A stretch of 64,000 nt of DNA from Cyclina sinensis (GCA_012932295.1 JAAONU010000002.1:19933770-19997769); one strand, 5' to 3'. Counted from the stretch's first letter, positions 22,640-34,891 are shown. The notes: generated by a model from the letters alone, not told the origin. Translations and numbers: made by a program.

Positions 22640-23690
22640 TTCACGGGTGCCAAATTCAGTATGAAAAGTTACTATCAAAGTTATTACAATTTAAGCAAAA
22701 TTCAATAATTTGACCTTGATGGTCAAGGTCATGTTAAGGTCAACGTCATACTTGCATTATTCAATGTGTCAGCTTTGTCATAGCAGTTGTTTTGTTCCAG
22801 TATGAATCAAATCCAACCATAAATAACAAAGTTATGGCCAATTATAGCGAAATTCAATAATCTGACCTTGACTGTCAAGGTAATTTGTAGATCAAAGTCA
22901 TACTTAAATAAATCAAAATGTAGGAGTTTTCGAAAGTGTTGTTTCGTTCAAGTATGAATCAAATCCTTAAATAAATGAGAAAGTTATGACAATTTAAGCA
23001 AAAAAAATAATAATTTGGCCTTGACGGTCAAGGTCATTTTAAGGTCAACGTCATACTTGAATCATTCAACAAGTCAGTTTTGTCATAAGTGTTGCTTGTG
23101 CAAGTATAAATCAAATCAGTAAATAAATGACAATGTTATTACAAGTTAAGCAAAATTCAATCATTTGACATTGACTCTCAAGGTCATTTTAAGGTCAAGA
23201 TCTTACTTGAATTATTCAACATACAGGTTTTGTCATATGTGTTGTTTTGCCCAAGTATGAGTCAAATCCAACCATAAATAACAAAGTTATGGCCAATTTA
23301 ACCCTTTCCTCCATATATACACCTTTATGGCTTGGGCAAACAGTGTAGATCCAGATCAGCCGGCACATCCGTGCCGTCTGATCAGGATCTACACTGATTG
23401 CCTTTTGATACATTGGGTTATTTCTGACCATAAAACGACCAGTGCAGATCCTGATCAGACGGTACGGATGTGCCGGCTGATCTGGATCTACACTGGTCGC
23501 ACATGCGTAAGAATGCGTATATATGGAGTAAAGGGTTAAGCAAAATTCAATAATTTGACCTTGAAGGTGAAGGTTATTTATGAGCCAAGGTCAAGTTCAG
23601 ACTGGTCTACTTGAAAGTCTTGTCCAAAGGGTTATTGTGTCCAAGTATGAAGACAATCCAGAAATTAAAAAAAATATTATCAATGTTAAA
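22640..23690 (+). repeat. Tandem array of about 155-bp monomers rich in TCAAGGTCA
   Basis: Six or so units carry TAAGCAAAATTCAATAATTTGACCTTGA, GGTCAAGGTCATTTTAAGGTCAACGTCAT-like and CAAGTATGAATCAAATCC words. One unit is interrupted by the MITE at 23302-23535. Confidence 0.75.
23302..23535. mobile_element. TTAA-flanked palindromic MITE
   Basis: TTAA is at 23298-23301 and 23536-23539. The termini CCCTTTCCTCCATATATAC and GTATATATGGAGTAAAGGG pair. Internally the GTAGATCCAGATCAGCCGGC core occurs twice in opposite orientation, so nearly the whole element is a hairpin. It interrupts the AATTTAAGCAAAATTC site intact in neighbouring monomers (22690). The open frames across it (VDPDQ...CRLI.IYT) are shadows of the palindrome. 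Confidence 0.9.
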
Positions 23691-23983
23691 GTTTTCAGAT
23701 GGGAACAGTAACGGCAACAACACCATGACTGTAGCAATAACTCTAATTTTTCTTCGAAAAAGTCAAGCTAAAAATGGACAAAATGGAGAAAAGCCCTCCC
23801 ATCAAATTTACAGGTAGAACAACTCTTAACTGATCTGGAAGGTCATGTGTGTCACCAAGCAAACTGCCTACTTGCCTTAAAAAAAAAATTTAAGTGTAAC
23901 TGAGACAGACTAAAACTTCATTCACATTTTTGGTCATTTGATGTTCAGCAGCTTTAACAAATACTTATGATATATTCAATACA

Positions 23984-24516
23984 CACGGTGCATAACCATA
24001 TCGGCAGTCTCTCTGCGAAATCTGTCTTTTTGGCGGTCTCTCTGCGTTGGTACCGGTTATTCTCTGCTGTAAACACAGTTTTTGATGGAAGACCATCAGA
24101 AAAATCGGACAGACATCAGTTCAAAAAGCTGAGTTGCTTAAAATTAATAAGTGCACGGAACATTAGAATATCTTTGCTAGGTATACGCGTGTCAACTTTC
24201 AATTATCTGTCACTGCGCCCCGAAACTCGGACAAATTGTTCAATGGTGTACTACCGGTAACTTGAATAGAACTTCGGCACTTTCTACCGACTGGAACGAG
24301 TTATTACTTTTATAACGCACATAACAAGCCCATCAAACATATTCACTGTTCAATATTCTTCAAAAAAATACTAATAAACTGGTCGCTATTTATTTAGAAA
24401 TCTTGTACACTTTCTACTTTCGGTTTTGATGGTGCACAGGAGGTCTCTCTGCACAGCAGCTTTGAAAGCACAGGTAGACTCTCTGCAAAACAGCACAGGC
24501 AGGCTCTCTGCCAGCG
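23984..24516 (+). repeat. Left long terminal inverted repeat
   Basis: It aligns with the reverse complement of 26466-26995 with small differences. It includes a 97-codon frame that mirrors a 90-codon frame on the other strand of the right arm; this is a consequence of the repeat and not evidence of a gene. Confidence 0.85.
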
Positions 24517-24604
24517 AATGATTTCAGCAATCACTGTTTTTTGAGATTGAACTCTTAATTTTTGTTAATAGTTAAATGCACAAACTTAAAAGTTCACGTC
24601 TTAA

Positions 24605-25044
24605 AGCGACTGCCTCACAGATACGTAGAGAAAAAATGAAAATGTTCTTACATCTTGAAATTTTTGCTGCAATTGTGAAGAACATAATAAATTATTTAAA
24701 CTAAGTCACTGATTCATTTTTTGATACAGAAAAACATCGAAATATAAAGTTTTAAACACTTTTATCGGTAAAAAATTTACCCCGTTAGTCAAGGGGTAGA
24801 TACTTTAGGTATTACATTAATTTTGATGTATCCATACAAGTAGATGCTGTGGCTCAGTGGTCTAGATCGATGCCCTATATTTTACTGCCCGAAAGGTCGT
24901 GGGTTCGAATCCTGGTTATGTCTAAACTTTTTTCAGTTTTCATGGTGTATAGAAGCATAATATTATGTTTTTTCCATAGTATATTAAATTCTCTTAAATT
25001 TTAAAGAAAAAAAATTTTAAGCAAAAATCTGTGAGTCAGTCGCT
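24605..25044 (+). mobile_element. TTAA-flanked MITE carrying a tRNA-like segment (copy 2)
   Basis: TTAA is at 24601-24604 and 25045-25048; the termini are AGCGACTGCCTCACAG and CTGTGAGTCAGTCGCT. The tRNA-like part at 24845-24915 has A box TGGCTCAGTGG and B box GGTTCGAATCC. It aligns over its whole length with copy 1 at 5251-5685, so the tRNA-like part belongs to the family. Confidence 0.88.
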
Positions 25045-25295
25045 TTAAGCCTACATGGCTGGAATTGACTACATGATGAGGTATATGATGTTCCTGTAAT
25101 GTTTAATGACTATACAAGGAATCTCGTTGTCTTTTTTAAGTTTTTAAGTACTTCTTGGTTGAGTATGAGATGTCTTTAAGAGAAGAAAGTATCAAAATAA
25201 TGAAATATTTCTATAAAATTACCATTTCTATTTTACAACTCATTTTATAAAGTTAGACACGCCCCTGGTGGTCATGCTTTGACAAATTACCGAAA

Positions 25296-25435
25296 TTATA
25301 CTCTTCGTTCGCTCGCTCACTCACTCACTCACTCAGTCAATCAATCATTCATGCTTTCATTTATTATTCATTTATCGACACATTCATTCATTCTTTTTTC
25401 ATCAGTCTTTCCATCAACACAAACATTTATTCATT
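25296..25435 (+). repeat. CTCACTCA/ATTC microsatellite
   Basis: GCTCGCTCACTCACTCACTC runs into imperfect CATTCATT repeats inside the 3.0-kb element. Confidence 0.8.
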
Positions 25436-26018
25436 AAATCATATATTGCCAGTTTAGCTGGCGTACACAGGTTTTTTTTCATCGGTAGTATAACTTATTT
25501 TTTCTTTGGAGGAAATTATAGTTAAAATCTTGGAATAACCGAAGAGAAATGCGCTTAGTATGCAGCTGAAAATCATAGAAAGAACGAGCGAACTGTTTCC
25601 TGCGTTACATTGCCATATATAGAGGCACTGTAACAGAAGAAAGTACTGCGAATGCGAGAATTTAGGACACGCACTTTGAACGTCTTCAGAGTGGTAACGC
25701 ATTGACCGATTGTCTTCCAGTCAGTATCAAATTAAAATTCACGCTAAGGGCAAACGTATGAGACCTCTCAGACGTCTATACGTTTACTGGATGGTGCAGG
25801 AGAGCTCTAAAAAACATGACGTATAAGATTTCTACCGTATATTTATCGTATAGTAAATATATGAGTAGACAGAGGCATTGTAATAGAACTATTTATTTAT
25901 TCTTTTTTTTTCAGTCTATCCATCAACGCAAACCTTTATTCATTAAATCATATATTGCCAGTTTATCTGACATGTACACATGTTTTTTCAACGGTAGTAT
26001 ATTTTCTGTTTTCTTTTG
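25384..26018 (+). repeat. Internal direct duplication of about 120 bp
   Basis: The segments 25396-25502 and 25909-26018 share TTTATTCATTAAATCATATATTGCCAGTTTA and flanking T-rich sequence at high identity, about 510 bp apart, within the CACGGTG element. (The shared run is described by position 25426-25456.). Confidence 0.7.
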
Positions 26019-26465
26019 AATAAAATATAATTAGAACCGGGAATAACTTATTTTTCAGGCTTTTGTTTAATACTTCAGCATTTTATTAAAAAATGCAGGT
26101 ACGTTTTAACATTTACGAAAAAAATATTTACAAACTTGCACTTTTCTGAATGGAAAAAACTGTAATTCGAGCCCTAGTCATTTAGTTCAGTTTATAATTG
26201 TTAATGTAACACAGACAATATTTATCTTAAAACTTGTTATTGATAAAATTCAGAGCTAAAATTGACAAAACTTACAATAAAAATATTTGGTAAATTTGTA
26301 CACCGGCTGACTGCGAAAACAATTTCATACAAACTACATTACGTTGTGCTTCTTGCATTGCAGAGAATGAAAAAGTTTATTTAAAAAACACCAAGTAGTG
26401 ATATAAGGTCGCACTTTTTGTAATTAACATAATGATCGATAGAAGACTCCCTTCCTGCTCAGATC

Positions 26466-26995
26466 TATCGCAGGCAGAGAGCCTGTCTGTGCTGTATGCA
26501 GAGAGCCTTCCTGTGCTTTCAAAGCTGCTGAGCAGAGAGACCTCCTGTGCACCATCAAAACCGAAAGTAGAGGGTGTACAAGATTTCTAATTAAATAGGG
26601 ACCAGTTTATTAGTATTTTCTTGAAGAATATTGAACAGTGAATATGTTTGATGGGATTGTTATGTGCGTTATCACACTAATAACTCGTTTCAGCCGGTAG
26701 GAAGTGCCGAAGTTCTGTTCAAGTTAGTACACCATTGAACAATTTGTCCGAGTTTCGGAGCGCAATGACTGATAATTGAAAAGTAGACATGCGTATACTT
26801 AGCAAAGATATTCTAATGTTCCGTGCACTTATTAATTTTAAGCAACTCAGCTGTTTGAACTGATGTCTGTCCGATTTTTCTGACGGTCTTCCATCACAAA
26901 CTGTGTTTACAGCAGAGAATAACCGGTACCAAGGCAGAGAGACCACCAAAAAGACAGATTTCGCAGAGAGACTGCCGATATGGTTATGCACCGTG
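26466..26995 (-). repeat. Right long terminal inverted repeat
   Basis: Reverse-complement partner of 23984-24516, with single-base changes spread evenly, which suggests the insertion is not very recent or the arms diverge freely. Confidence 0.85.
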
Positions 26996-27000
26996 ATACA

Positions 27001-27950
27001 TGGATACCTTGAGCATATTCCCTTTTATTACTATATATATTATCTCTTCAAAGGGATGAATATCATCAGCTTTATACAATAATTAGTATTGTTTTAACAA
27101 CATGTTTCTTTTCGCTTTTGGAAAGGGGCACACCATGGGGGATCAGAGTGTTCTAGTTTATGTTTCTCCTTACCAAAACTGCAGTACTTACCTTATTTTT
27201 TTGATACACCTATTTCAAATTCTTCTGATTTTCAAGATTTGTAGCAATAAAATCATAGATCTTTACAGACAGCACAAAACATGAAGTACACTATTATCCA
27301 TTTTTCCATGTTTGATAACCTCCCAAGAGAAAAACAACTTGCTATACAGCACTTGTTGCTGACATTTGTGGAACATGAATGATGAAAAAGCATGGAAATT
27401 GGTGATATTTGTGGAGTTTGAAGACCTTTAGCAACTTTCCTAAAATTACCAGTCTAAACTTAGGCATTTGTTATTACCTACTTCATTTGCACTATAACTT
27501 TACTGCATTTAAATCTAATGGCAGTGACAGTATCGTCAAAGGACTGGTTGCCTAAATAACTCATAGCAACACTTATTTAATGGTATACCCAAATACAACA
27601 GAAAAGGCAATTAATTTGATTACACTCATAAATATGTCCTATCATCATCTGGTTGGAATAGTACCAGTCTGACAAACAAAATGAACACCAATTTTCCTGT
27701 CTAACAATATTACAGATAAGGACTTGATTGGGGCAGTTACCACATGATGTCACTATCACATTAAAAAAATCTATTTTATTCATCTACTGCAACAGCAGAC
27801 TTCATTAGAGTTAAGACAGGTTTATGATTTGTATGTAACAACTTGGATATACATCTTCTCTAATATTGTAACCCTGAAGCATTATATAAGAATGTTCTGG
27901 CAATACAACACACCCTTTGAGTATAACTATATAACACAAGAGACTATTGT
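27001..27950. other. Unique-looking DNA, no gene seen
   Basis: Short frames on both strands lack motifs. A minus-strand GGTAAGTACTG at about 27190 looks like a splice donor but the sequence before it is closed in all frames. Confidence 0.4.
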
Positions 27951-27954
27951 CACA

Positions 27955-28550
27955 CAAGAGGGTCGTGAAGGATCTTAATCACCAAGTATAACTGCTCAAA
28001 AGGACAAGTGCAAAATAATGGAATAACTATCGAATTAAAAGAATAAACTAGACAATGCTGTATGTCAAATATCAAAGCTTTGGACTATTTGGTTAATGAA
28101 AACAGATTTTAAAAGGTTTTCTGAATATTTCTGGTCACTTTTATGTTTTAGGTTGAGCATGTGATCAACAGCTGAGGCTAAAATGACCCAAGGTGCATAA
28201 ACAACATTTTAGAGGAATCAGCTTAGTATTTTCAGACAAGAAGATTTGTAAAAACTTGTCAATAGAAGTCTGTGTGAAAATTCTGACCCAGTGGGGGTAA
28301 TAAAGCAAACAAAGACCCAAGGGGAAAAGATGAGGTCTATTGGCAATAATTCATGCAACATTTCAGAACAACTTTGGTTTAGTTTCATGCATGGAACATG
28401 CTTGCAAAATTTCATCAAATCTGACTAAGTTATTGAGGAGGAGTTCTTGTTTAAAGTTAAAAGTTGACGACAAGACACATGCCATGATAGACACAGGGCA
28501 AATAACAAAAGCTAACCTTGTGCACATTGTGCTAAGGTGAGATAAAAAGT
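27955..28550 (+). mobile_element. Strongly decayed family A element
   Basis: A degraded ACAAGAGGGTCGTGAAGG start, monomer words (TTTTCAGACAAGAAGATTTGT) and a mutated terminus AAGCTAACC...GGTGAGATAAAA delimit it. Confidence 0.5.
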
Positions 28551-28659
28551 TAGGCTTATGGGTCTTGCACTTCTCAATATCTCAAAGACCTAGAGCAAGG
28601 CTTCAGAAAACCAAAAATATGTCGTTTTTTATCAGGACCGATTTTTATGTCCAAAACTC

Positions 28660-28925
28660 CTTAAAAAATCAGTCCACATATATTAAAAAAAAAGAATTAA
28701 AGTTTAACTTGTCATTAAAATGCCACAATTTCACACCAAAATCCCAATTGGTCCCTCACACCTATCATAAACACATAAAATGTGGTCCTTCACACCTATC
28801 ATAAACACATAAAATTGCCACTGTCACCAATGGCCCAAGGCAACTGTCACCATTTAACTGATTAACCCTAAAAAAGTGTGCCTAATGGGCTGCTAGTCAA
28901 TCAATTAAATTAACCTTTGTTGAAA
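28660..28925 (+). repeat. Dispersed repeat R1, copy 2
   Basis: Partner of 15650-15890. This copy contains an internal tandem duplication of about 42 bp (GTCCcTCACACCTATCATAAAC occurs twice, 28755 and 28786 region). Confidence 0.55.
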
Positions 28926-28926
28926 A

Positions 28927-29450
28927 ACAAGAGAGCCATGATGACCCTGGATCACTCACCTGAGTTCTTTGTCTGTAGTTTGCTGTTATGCAAACGTCAG
29001 AAGCAGCATTACATTTTTTAATTGAAGATTTGTAGGTGCCTACAAACCAAATATCTAAAATATCGGTCAATAAACAAAGTCTCTATGACAGAAAGTAGAA
29101 AAATCTATTATTAGCTGCAGTGACCTTGACCTTGACCCAGTGACCCAACCCAACCTAAGGGTAGAGGTCTATGCAAGGAACCTACATACCAAATATCAAA
29201 GATATTGGTCTATAAATGAAGGCTCTAAGAAATAAGAAAATAAATCTGTTTTAAGCCTCAATGACCTTAACCCTAATTTAATGGCCAAATATCTAAAATA
29301 TCAGTCAATAAATAAAGTCTGTATGACAGAAAGTAGAAAAATCTGTTATTAGCTGTAGTGACCTTGACCTTCACCAAGTGACCTAAAACCCCAACTAAGG
29401 GTAGAGGTCCATTACCAAATATTAAGATACTGGTCTCTAACTTAAGCACA
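28927..29450 (+). mobile_element. Family A 5' fragment (CTATGACAGAAAGTAG monomers)
   Basis: The 5' hairpin is mutated (AGAGCCATGATGACCCT). It then has two or three monomers with AAATATC...TCAATAAA and GTGACCTTGACCTTGACCCAG. No 3' end. Confidence 0.6.
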
Positions 29451-31080
29451 GGGTAGGACCTAAATCATGTAGCTCTGTGCTTTAGAGAAAAACCTGTAGT
29501 CTATGACTAATGTCGTCAGTTTTCACATAAATATTCAGGAATTTTGATAAATTATCAACAGGTATGGGGATTTTCTAGGAATATTTGTATAATGTATACA
29601 ACTAGCATCTAGCCATATATGTATGCTAACTGTTGCTGCTATTTGACAGAAGAAGAAATGTGTTACAAAAAATTAATTGAAGGGATGCCAACAAAGGTGT
29701 CCCATTTTTTGTATGATTCTGCAATAATTTGCTTAGGTTTTTGAACTTGTCAAACCATTCTGCGCCATTGAAACAAAATTTTTAGTAAACAGGCACACAA
29801 TTAAACACTTACAACCAGTTAGGAACATATATTATGTTCCTTTTTTGTTAACTTTAAGACAAAAACGTGTACTTTGGGTCACTTTAAGACCATATTGTGT
29901 AACCTCAGTTCTTTATTGATGTTAAAGTTAAGTTTTTCAAAATAAGAATGTTGAAAAATTTTACAGAGAGTTCTGTTTGTATATTTAACTTTTCTGATAA
30001 AAAACCAAAGTATTTCCTTTTTTAAGCTAAGACGATTCCATAAATGTTGCTATGAATTTGAACACTTGCGATTTTAAGGCTGGAAGGTTATGTGGTGCTT
30101 TTCATTGTCAGATATAGATACAATTTTACAAGTACATTTTACACTATGAAAGATTTTGACTTGATCACAAGTCTGCAGATTCTAAAAAATCAAATTGACA
30201 ATTTTGTAGATATTACATACATGCAAACATTATACTTGGTACATATAAAAACTGCCAATGTGCTAAGCTCCATAGTCACTCAAAGGTGAATGGTTCAATC
30301 CCTGGACTCAACAATATGCGACATTTATTCTTGGATGCCATATCCAATGTTTATTTGCATCTTACCATTATTTCAGTTAAAAGGGAACAAATTAGAGATA
30401 CACGCAAATTAGACAAATAAGCTTTCTTAAAACAATGGTAGTTGTTAATGGAGTTTGAAAAATATTATCTTACAATGTACTTATTCCACAATCATATCAG
30501 TCAATATTTCTTCCCCTTTGACTGGACTGTCAGTAAACTTAAATGAAATAATGAACATAATGTTCTATGACAAAATTATCATCTCTCCCTAAGCAAAACA
30601 AGAGAAAATTTGATGTAAAATGCACATGCATAATTAGTCGGCTCAAATGTTTACATGATTACAATGTTTTTATGTAGTATTTGTCTACATTAAAATGCAT
30701 AATTTCAAAAGGGTCATGCAGTCCATTCAGAACAGCTTTTGATGACTGAAATAACTAGATGAGAAATTACGTGTATTTTTTCGTATTTATTCATAGTTTT
30801 AATAACACAATGTCAAAGGAAAGATAAAGTGATAACCCTTTTATGAAAAATACAGACCTGGCTTATAAATATCATCACCTTGCTTAATCAGCCGTTTTCC
30901 AATAAACTGAATTAGGTTCCTAATATTTGTGGTTTTAAGGTATTTCCTGCAAGTAGTGATAAGTCTTTACTAATGAATCTTGGAAAGGGGATGAAAATAA
31001 GATAGTTTGCAATAGGTAAAATAATCACTGACCTCCCTTATCTCCAAGCCGTCAGGTATCTTAATACATCCGAGATTTAA
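29451..31080. other. Unique-looking AT-rich DNA
   Basis: No exon or element could be supported. A short perfect palindrome GGAACATA-TAT-TATGTTCC lies at 29822-29840. Confidence 0.4.
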
Positions 31081-31081
31081 A

Positions 31082-31364
31082 GGGAAACGAAAGTCACAAA
31101 TTCAACCAACACCATAATAAAGTTTGTGCATTTATTATAAAGTTTTTATATATTTTTACGAATATTTAATGAAATTTTACTTAGAAATGCTTAATCAAAA
31201 TTAGCAATTTTTTCATCATCAGCCGACCGATGGAACACACCATCTTGTCACGTGACCATTTAGGCTGTGACGTAGTTATTTTTTCTTCATCAAATAAATA
31301 ACTGCTATGATAGGTAAAATTATCGGAAGAATGCCAATTTGTTGCATGAAAATATGCTAAATAA
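31082..31364 (+). mobile_element. Possible TTAA MITE, cut off by the next element
   Basis: TTTAAAGGGAAACGAAAGTC at 31077 resembles the TTAA-AGGG end of the 21792 element, and the interior has GTCACGTGAC (31247-31256). No matching right end exists; the family C element begins at 31365. Confidence 0.35.
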
Positions 31365-32659
31365 ACAAGAGCTTGTCACAGACAAAGCAACAGTCCCCTA
31401 CCGGTGCAATGTTCATCTCCCTAACTCAATATGTAAAATTGACTAAAGAATTTGTCTGAGACATGCATAATCTCCATATGATCCTCTATCCATGTACAAA
31501 GTATCATAAAAGAAGAAAATGTCATAGGTCAAGGTCATTTAGAGGTTAAGGTCAAAGAAATATATTTTGTTGAAAAGGTCTTATCTTATTGCGACCAAGT
31601 TTGAAGTAATTCTGTTCAAAAATAAGGAAATTATGGCCAAACTTATAGTTTTTGGACAAGAAAACTTTAAAGGTCAAAATCATTCAGATGTCAAGGTCAC
31701 AGAAATGTACTTCGTTGGAATGGTCTTGTCCAAGGTATTGTTGTGGCAAAGTTTGAAGTAATTCCATTCAGTAGTAAGGAAAATATGTCAATGGTAAAGT
31801 TTTCAGAGGAAATGATAGATAAACGGACAGACAGTTCCTCCTTTAGGTTCATAAAAAAATGAGGTAGATATTCTCCATACTGCCATTTATCCACATTTCA
31901 CTGGATACAGTTTTTAGGGAAAGACAAATGTACCAAATTTTTCAACAAAGGATGAAAAAATTCAAAATTCAAGAATGATAATTCTGACAATTTAGGTGCT
32001 AGAATTATGAACCTTGTCACATATTATGTGGGTGATGACAAGAAACCAATATTTAATGAAGTTATATACAAAAAACCACATTTTTTCATGAAAATTCTTA
32101 GTTCAAGGGGAATAAATCTAATAATTTTGGAGCTAGAGTTGTGAACCTTGAGTTGCATTATCTTCATACCATCACCAATCCATACTTCATGTTTCCAAAA
32201 AATATTTTCAGTGCTTTTTGAGTTTTACAAAAAAACACATTTTTGTCATGAAAATTCTAAGTTCAAGGGGGGATAAATCTAATAATTTTGGTGCTAGAGT
32301 TGTGAACCTTGAGGTGCATTATTTCCATACTATCACCTATCCATATTTTATGTTTCATAGAATTATTCTTAGAACTTTTTGAGTTATCACAAATATTGTT
32401 ATATTTGCCATATTCTAAGTATTTTTGTTGCTATAGCAACCATAATTTTCAACATATGAAAAAAAAAAAAAAGACATGCATAATCTCCAGACTGCCATCT
32501 ACCCATATTTCAAGTTTCATTAAAATATTTTCAGTACTTTTTGCCTTATCACAGGATCCAGTTTTTGTGATGGACTGACAGACTGACGGACGGACTTACG
32601 GACAGATGGACGGAGGGTAAACCTATAGTCCCCTCCGGTTTAAACCGGTAGGGGACTAA
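31365..32659 (+). mobile_element. Family C hairpin-ended element
   Basis: ACAAGA is followed by hairpin GCTTGTC/GACAAAGC (31371-31388) and the box GTCCCCTACCGGT (31393-31405). The core has about 180-bp monomers with AAGGTCA words, then others with CATAATCTCCA and AAGTTCAAGGGG. GGACGGACTTACGGACAG and a 3' hairpin at 32628-32656 follow. The right arm ACCGGTAGGGGAC is the exact reverse complement of the 5' box. Confidence 0.8.
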
Positions 32660-33130
32660 TTAATGGCTTATTCTGTATTTTTTAAAATAAATCATTCATA
32701 TGCATCGGATCCGCCAAAATTGTTTTCACTTTACAGATTTACTATGCGAATTACTCAATTCAGTGAAATTATAATCGGCCTTAACTCAGGTGACTTTGTT
32801 AAAAAGCAGTAAATTAGTATCATAATGACATATTATTATTAAGCCTGTGGCAATTTTTTTCATGACAAGCAAATTAGGCCAATCATAAAACCAACCAAGT
32901 ATAATGGGTCTTCGAAGATCAAATGACAATTAACAGTGGCTTATCCAAACACAGATATGTCACCGGCTATTATGCAATCCCATTATGGTAATTGCTTAGT
33001 TATAATTGCTGTCCTGTTATCATTTGTAGCTCTGATAAGGACTTCAACACATGGAAATTTTATTAGGAATTAAATGTCATTATTCTAGAGATTTGGAACT
33101 GAGTATTTCGAACTTATTTGAAATATTTAT
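32660..33130. other. Unique-looking stretch
   Basis: Nothing could be supported between the family C end and the next tail. Confidence 0.4.
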
Positions 33131-33567
33131 GTGCAAACGTCAAACTGAAAGAAGTAAGGTCTGTTTTTTTTATGAAAATCTATTTTTAGCTCTGGCGCTC
33201 ATTTTGGTCAATGGAGCAGAACTGTTTTAGCAATTTTAATAGAGGGCTATGTATGGAACATTTCTGTAAAATTTGGTGGAAAATCACCCAGCTGTTTTGT
33301 AGAAGATGTTGTTTGAATTTTTTTCTTATTTTAGGTTTTGCAGCCCTTATGTGCTATGGAGTGGAACGGTTTGAGCAATTTTAGGAAAGGGCAATATAAG
33401 GAACATTTCTGTAAAGTTTGGTTAAAAACAGCTTTGTGGTTTAGGAGGAGATGTCATTTAAAGTAAAATGTTGACGACTGATGAAGGACAACTGACTACA
33501 GACGACGGACGCCAGACACAGGGTGATCAGAATAGCTCACCCTGAGCATTTGCTCAGGAGAGCTAAA
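33131..33567 (+). mobile_element. Family A 3' tail, two tail units
   Basis: Two copies of the ATGGAGCAGAACnGTTTnAGCAATTTTA-like tail (33210 and 33357) precede GACGACGGACGCC and a short hairpin TGAGCA-TT-TGCTCA ending GAGCTAAAA. Confidence 0.6.
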
Positions 33568-34165
33568 AAGCATCAAAGGGGCAAAAATTGTGAAAAATCA
33601 CTGAACCAGAACATGCCTGTAATATGCACACCTCTTGGTAGTGAAGCTTCCTTTTGAGTTTCAGTGAATTGCAGTTAATAGCTGCTGAGAAATAGTATGG
33701 ACAAAAATTACAGCTAAAAAAGCATCAAAGAGGCATAACTTATCACTGAACTGGAACATGCCTGTGACATGCACACTTCTTAATAGTGAAGCTTCCAACT
33801 GAGTTTCAGTGAATTGCAGTTAATAGCTGCTGAGAAATAGTCCGGACAAAAATTACAGCTAAAAAAAAGCATCAAAGGGGCATAACTTTGTGAAAAATCA
33901 CTGAACCGGAACATGCCTGTAATATGGACACCTCTTGGTAGTGAAGCTTCCTATGAAGTTTTGATGAATTCCAGTCAGTGGTTGCTGAGAAATAGTCCGA
34001 ACAAAAATGACAGTTGAAAGGGCATTAAAGGGGCATAACTTTGTGAAAAATCAATAAACCGAAACATGCCTGTAATATGCACACCTCTTGGCAGGAAGCT
34101 TCCTATGAAGTTTTAGTAAATTCAAGCCAGTGGTTGTCCAGATATAGTCCGGACAAAATTTCGGG
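33568..34165 (+). repeat. Four tandem monomers of about 150 bp
   Basis: Units share AGCATCAAAGGGGCATAACTT, GAACATGCCTGTAATATGCACAC and TGCTGAGAAATAGTCCGGACAAAAA at about 33568, 33718, 33866 and 34017. The last ends GGAGCATAAAAAC, similar to B-type termini. Confidence 0.75.
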
Positions 34166-34379
34166 ATGGGGAGCATAAAAACATTTCTCTACCTTACGTC
34201 ATACAGTTACATGTATGCTCACAACTGATTCAATTTCAACCAAACTTTCACAAAACATTTATAAACAATAGATCTCCTAGTTTTTCCTGAACTGACCTGA
34301 TCCCATCATGTGTTTCAGAGGTATGGAGGACCAGAATAGGCTTATTTTGCCATGTCTACATGGTTTCACAGCTTTGATA

Positions 34380-34678
34380 ATCTTACAAACCACTTGCTTG
34401 AATCTACATTTATAGACAAATATCTTAGATATTTGGTATGTATGTATCATAAGCATCTGCCATTGGGATGGATTTTAGGGTCAAAGTCATGAAGGCTAAA
34501 AAATCAAAATGGGCCCCAACCCAGGGGTCACTTGGTTTTATATGGCCTGACATAGGTAAAACTTAAAAATCTTCTTGTCAGAAACCACGAGGCCTGGATT
34601 TTAGATATTTGGTATGTGAAGAAAGTAGCTGCAGTTGTTTTCAGGTCAGCGATAAAAGGGCCACTATGGCCCTCTTGT
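34380..34678 (-). mobile_element. Family A 5' fragment, reverse orientation
   Basis: Read on the minus strand it starts ACAAGAGGGCCATAGTGGCCCT and continues through a box-like TCGCTGACCTG and monomer words. It is the clearest inverted copy in the window. Confidence 0.65.
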
Positions 34679-34891
34679 AATATTTTCTCTTTCTAGCTCT
34701 AATTACGCTTTTTTTTAAACTATTTCTACAATAGTAGTTGAGTTCTCAAAGCTAATTTGATAGAGTATTCATTATATCCTGTGCTTCTAAAGATATTGTA
34801 ATAAAATTACCTGCTTTGTTTATGCACTGACAATATTTACTAACATGAACAGAAACATTAAAGCAAGAACACAACTATCAATACTGCAAGA

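Larger units (their letters stand above)
23984..26995. mobile_element. 3.0-kb element with about 530-bp inverted repeats and CACGGTG ends
   Basis: The ends begin CACGGTGCATAACC on both strands and the flank is the 5-bp duplication ATACA (23979-23983, 26996-27000). Each arm holds five or six CTCTCTGC-type words, likely binding sites for its transposase. The interior has no transposase frame, so it is non-autonomous. A TTAA MITE (24605-25044) landed inside it. CAC-starting ends with a 5-bp duplication are features of Transib/RAG-type elements, but such long arms and an AT-rich target are not typical. Confidence 0.85.

Noticed and set aside
23216..23539. Overlapping 70-codon proteins containing VDPDQ
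   Set aside because: Both strands give similar peptides because the DNA is a palindromic TTAA MITE.
23967..26991. Two near-identical 90-97-codon proteins on opposite strands
   Set aside because: They lie in the long inverted repeats of one element; no start context or domain.
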